Positions 62,121 to 64,000 of a stretch of 64,000 nt of DNA are shown in pieces. The notes beneath the pieces are model-generated. The model ran no database searches, was not told where the DNA came from, and saw only the letters and a list, made by a program, of their open reading frames with translations. Positions within the stretch are counted from its first letter, which is position 1; the number at the start of each line of letters is the position of its first letter. A program made the position numbers and the translations under genes. Origin of the DNA: Isochrysis galbana (Eukaryota > Haptophyta > Isochrysidales > Isochrysidaceae); the NCBI GenBank assembly GCA_018136815.1, contig CM030939.1, forward strand, positions 2,969,419 to 3,033,418, read 5' to 3'.

Positions 62121-62560
62121 TATCTGAGCATTAGTACCACTACTCTCACTAGCCCGGTACTAACACGACAGCCCTCAGCGCACCTGCCCGTACACCTTGG
62201 CGCGTGCTGTTGTCACAGATACATACTCCTATGCACCCTTCCACATCTCCCCCCTCGCAGGCCCCCGGCTCCCATTCTAACTCCCCACAAGTTAAAATGA
62301 GGGAAAACCCATTGAGGCGGTCCGGTCGACGCCGGCCGACTCTCCGGGAAAAAGCACCGGGGGGGGGGGGGAGGAACCTCTCGTCAAAAAAGGAGAACGG
62401 CCCTTACAGCTCGCGCCGCGAGCGGTCCTCGAAGAAATAAATGTCTGCGCCCCCCGATACCTGCCACAGGGACGTCTTGAGCCACTCCCTTCTTCTCGCC
62501 TCTCCTGTCGCCAGCCGCCCCCCTTCGCCCGTTTGCTAACGCAAACGGGGTGGGGCAGAC
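62121..62560 (+). repeat. dispersed repeat family A, copy 3 (uninterrupted)
   Basis: TATCTGAGCATTAGTACCAC, CCCGTACACCTTGGCGCGTG, GGCCCCCGGCTCCCATTCTA and GCTAACGCAAACGGGG appear in the same order as copy 1. It provides the empty-site reference for the insertion at 24281. Confidence 0.8.
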
Positions 62561-62849
62561 CTGTTGTTGGGTGTTCCGCCTGTGGCCTGTGGCAGACAAA
62601 CGTAAAAGCCTTTTCAAACTATCTTATCGTGTCCCCGGGGGGTCTCGGCCCCCGCCCTTCGGCTCTTCTTCGTTTGCTGCCGCTCTTTTGCGGTGTCCGC
62701 CTGCCGCGCGGGGTGTCATCCCGCTAATATATCGCAAACGGACGGTGATCTTACTTATTCTCGCGGGCCAGATCGTGTCTCGTGTCGTTTTTTTGTCGTT
62801 CATTTTCCGTCGTTCTCTTCGTTCTTCTGCGGGCGTGTGCTGCCTGCGC

Positions 62850-63110
62850 GCGCCATGGCCCCGCCCCCCAGAGCGCCAGCTGGGGCTGGGGCAGCTCAGG
62901 GCTCACGGGGCAGTGGAGGCTGGGGCAGTGCCCCTGGCCTCTCCTGCTCCTGCATCCTGCATCTCCCTCGCTCGCCTCGCTAGCCTTGGGTGCCCTCCTG
63001 GCGGCTCTGGTGCTCTGGTGGTCTGTGGCTCAGTGGTGGGGTTGGGGGGGGGTCAGTACGAGCGAGGGTCAGTGCAGGCGAGTGCGTGTGGCGCGCGGCG
63101 CGCGCTCGGC
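62850..63110 (+). repeat. diverged family B-related repeat
   Basis: GCGCGCGCCATGGCCCCGCC, CAGCTCAGGGCTCACGGGGC and CCCCTGGCCTCTCCTGC resemble the middle of family B. The 3' hairpin is missing. It lies just upstream of the saposin-like gene. Confidence 0.45.
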
Positions 63111-63224
63111 GAGGGTCTGGGGTCTGGCGGGGTCCCAATCAACAATCAACCCACGTATACTATGGCCACCACTTGTACTACAAAACTTATTCGGACATGG
63201 AAACTGCTGTGTGGGCATCGGCTG

Positions 63225-64000
63225 ATGATGGCCCGAGAGATGATGCGGCTCGTTGCTCTCGTTGCACTCTCTCTCGCAGCCCTCGCACAGGAAACGGAGC
63301 CTGATTTGGGCGAACTGGCTGCCATGATGGGCGGGGGTGGGGATGGCGGCTTCGGCGGGATGGGCGGGATGGGGATGGATGAGATGGGCGGGATGGGGAT
63401 GGGCGGCAATCCTTCGCCTGAGCCGGTCCTCTCGGACATCCCCCTCATCCAGTGTGCCGTGTGCAAGGCAACGGTGCGCCGGGCGTACCATGTGGTCAAA
63501 GAGCTGCACAGTCGCTTCAAGGTCGGCCGCCCGACGGAGGAGCAGATCCTGACTGCTATCAGCCCGATCTGCGACCCTGGTGTGACTCCAGGTGAATGGC
63601 TCTCATGGTATGACATGCAGGAGCAGCCAGATAGGACGGTCGCTCTGAAGCGCATGCCCGTCCGTGGCGAGTGCGGAACGGAATGTATGACAGTTTCTGC
63701 CGCGTGCCAGCACGTGCTCGATGCTGTTGACGCAGAGCTGGCAGAAGCTCTGTTTCGGGGTGATTCCACATCCAAGGAGCTCGAGGCTAAGATTTGTGGA
63801 TCTCGAGATGGTGCGAAGGGAGCCACGTACGAACTCAGGGGCGCCTGCTCACGGAACGTAGAATACACCCCAGAAGAGCGGCCGGAGGGCCCGCAATTCA
63901 TCCGTGCCACCACCGTCCGGGCGGTGGCTCCAGAAAGCACTCCAAAATCCAAGGATAAAAAGAAGCGCCGGAAGCGCACCTCAAAGAACAAGCAGAAGTT
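63225..64000 (+). CDS. secreted saposin-like protein (3' end outside window)
   Basis: The frame opens MMAREMMRLVALVALSLAAL with cleavage likely after ALAQ, so it enters the secretory pathway. A Gly/Met-rich linker (GGMGGMGMDEMGGMGMGG) precedes a Cys-rich domain: IPLIQCAVCKATVRRAYHVV, then ISPICDPG, GEWLSWYDM, RGECGTECMTVSAACQHVLD, LEAKICGS and ACSRNVEYTPEERPEGPQF. The C..C opening and the C...C / C..C...AC order match the saposin-B-like family found across plants and algae (related in pattern to canopy proteins), small disulfide-bonded helical folds. The basic Lys/Arg-rich C-terminus is still open at the window edge. At least 258 residues are visible. Confidence 0.7.
   Translation, partial: MMAREMMRLVALVALSLAALAQETEPDLGELAAMMGGGGDGGFGGMGGMGMDEMGGMGMGGNPSPEPVLSDIPLIQCAVCKATVRRAYHVVKELHSRFKVGRPTEEQILTAISPICDPGVTPGEWLSWYDMQEQPDRTVALKRMPVRGECGTECMTVSAACQHVLDAVDAELAEALFRGDSTSKELEAKICGSRDGAKGATYELRGACSRNVEYTPEERPEGPQFIRATTVRAVAPESTPKSKDKKKRRKRTSKNKQK

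Noticed and set aside
1-64000. tRNA, rRNA and CRISPR arrays
   Set aside because: I saw no cloverleaf with A/B boxes, no rRNA-like block, and the direct repeats present are adjacent minisatellites without unique spacers.

Overview
This 64 kb window is nuclear DNA from a eukaryote, almost certainly a flagellated unicellular alga. The evidence is GT-AG introns in most genes (confirmed by matching reading phase), long G/C, GA/CT and minisatellite tracts, several families of dispersed retroposon-like repeats, eukaryotic DNA transposons (hAT-, Harbinger- and piggyBac-like), one 100-N assembly gap, a CFAP73/CCDC42-type ciliary coiled-coil gene, and a giant Ser-Pro4 surface glycoprotein of the extensin/pherophorin kind. 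The cysteine repeats of that glycoprotein, and a saposin-like and a lipase-like protein resembling plant relatives, fit a haptophyte or a green (prasinophyte-like) flagellate. I lean weakly to a haptophyte; the sequence alone does not settle it.

Layout. 0-2.7 kb: two minisatellites, a complete 914-bp hAT-like element with 27-bp inverted termini and an 8-bp target duplication, an ankyrin-repeat exon, and a fragment of a repeated mobile ORF. 3-3.6 kb: a small multi-pass membrane protein resembling the TMEM8/CREST group. 4-5.9 kb: repeats and a pyrimidine tract. 6.1-17.7 kb: one intronless gene for a 3,850-residue type I membrane protein (signal peptide, about 2,650 residues of Ser-Pro4, 13 short Cys repeats, two unrecognised ectodomains, a Cys-rich module, one TM helix and a phospho-rich tail). 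17.7-22.3 kb: a pile of mobile elements, including a nested retroposon. 22.6-23.7 kb (-): a GT25-like glycosyltransferase. 24.2-25.9 kb: a second nested retroposon pair. 26.2-33.4 kb (-): a large multi-exon membrane-anchored protein I do not recognise. 33.9-34.2 kb: a G-run/C-run palindrome between divergent genes. 34.6-37.3 kb (+): the CFAP73/CCDC42-like gene in seven exons. 37.7-38.3 kb (+): a small two-exon gene. 38.9-42.1 kb: tandem duplications and a two-exon Harbinger transposase. 44.0-46.2 kb (+): a two-exon polytopic membrane protein. 46.8-50.3 kb: repeats around the gap. 51.0-54.0 kb (-): a five-exon lipase-like alpha/beta hydrolase. 54.9-55.7 kb (-): a broken piggyBac-like transposase. 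56.9-58.9 kb (-): a three-exon FHA-kinase of the CHK2/Rad53 type. 59.7-60.1 kb: the 3' exon of a small membrane protein. 61.2-63.1 kb: repeats. 63.2 kb to the end: a secreted saposin-like protein cut by the window edge.

The host genes do not form an operon or an obvious pathway. The features that recur are (i) homopurine/homopyrimidine tracts next to the 5' end of most host genes, (ii) at least five dispersed repeat families, two of them caught as nested insertions with 16-17-bp target duplications, and (iii) an unrecognised mobile ORF present three times.
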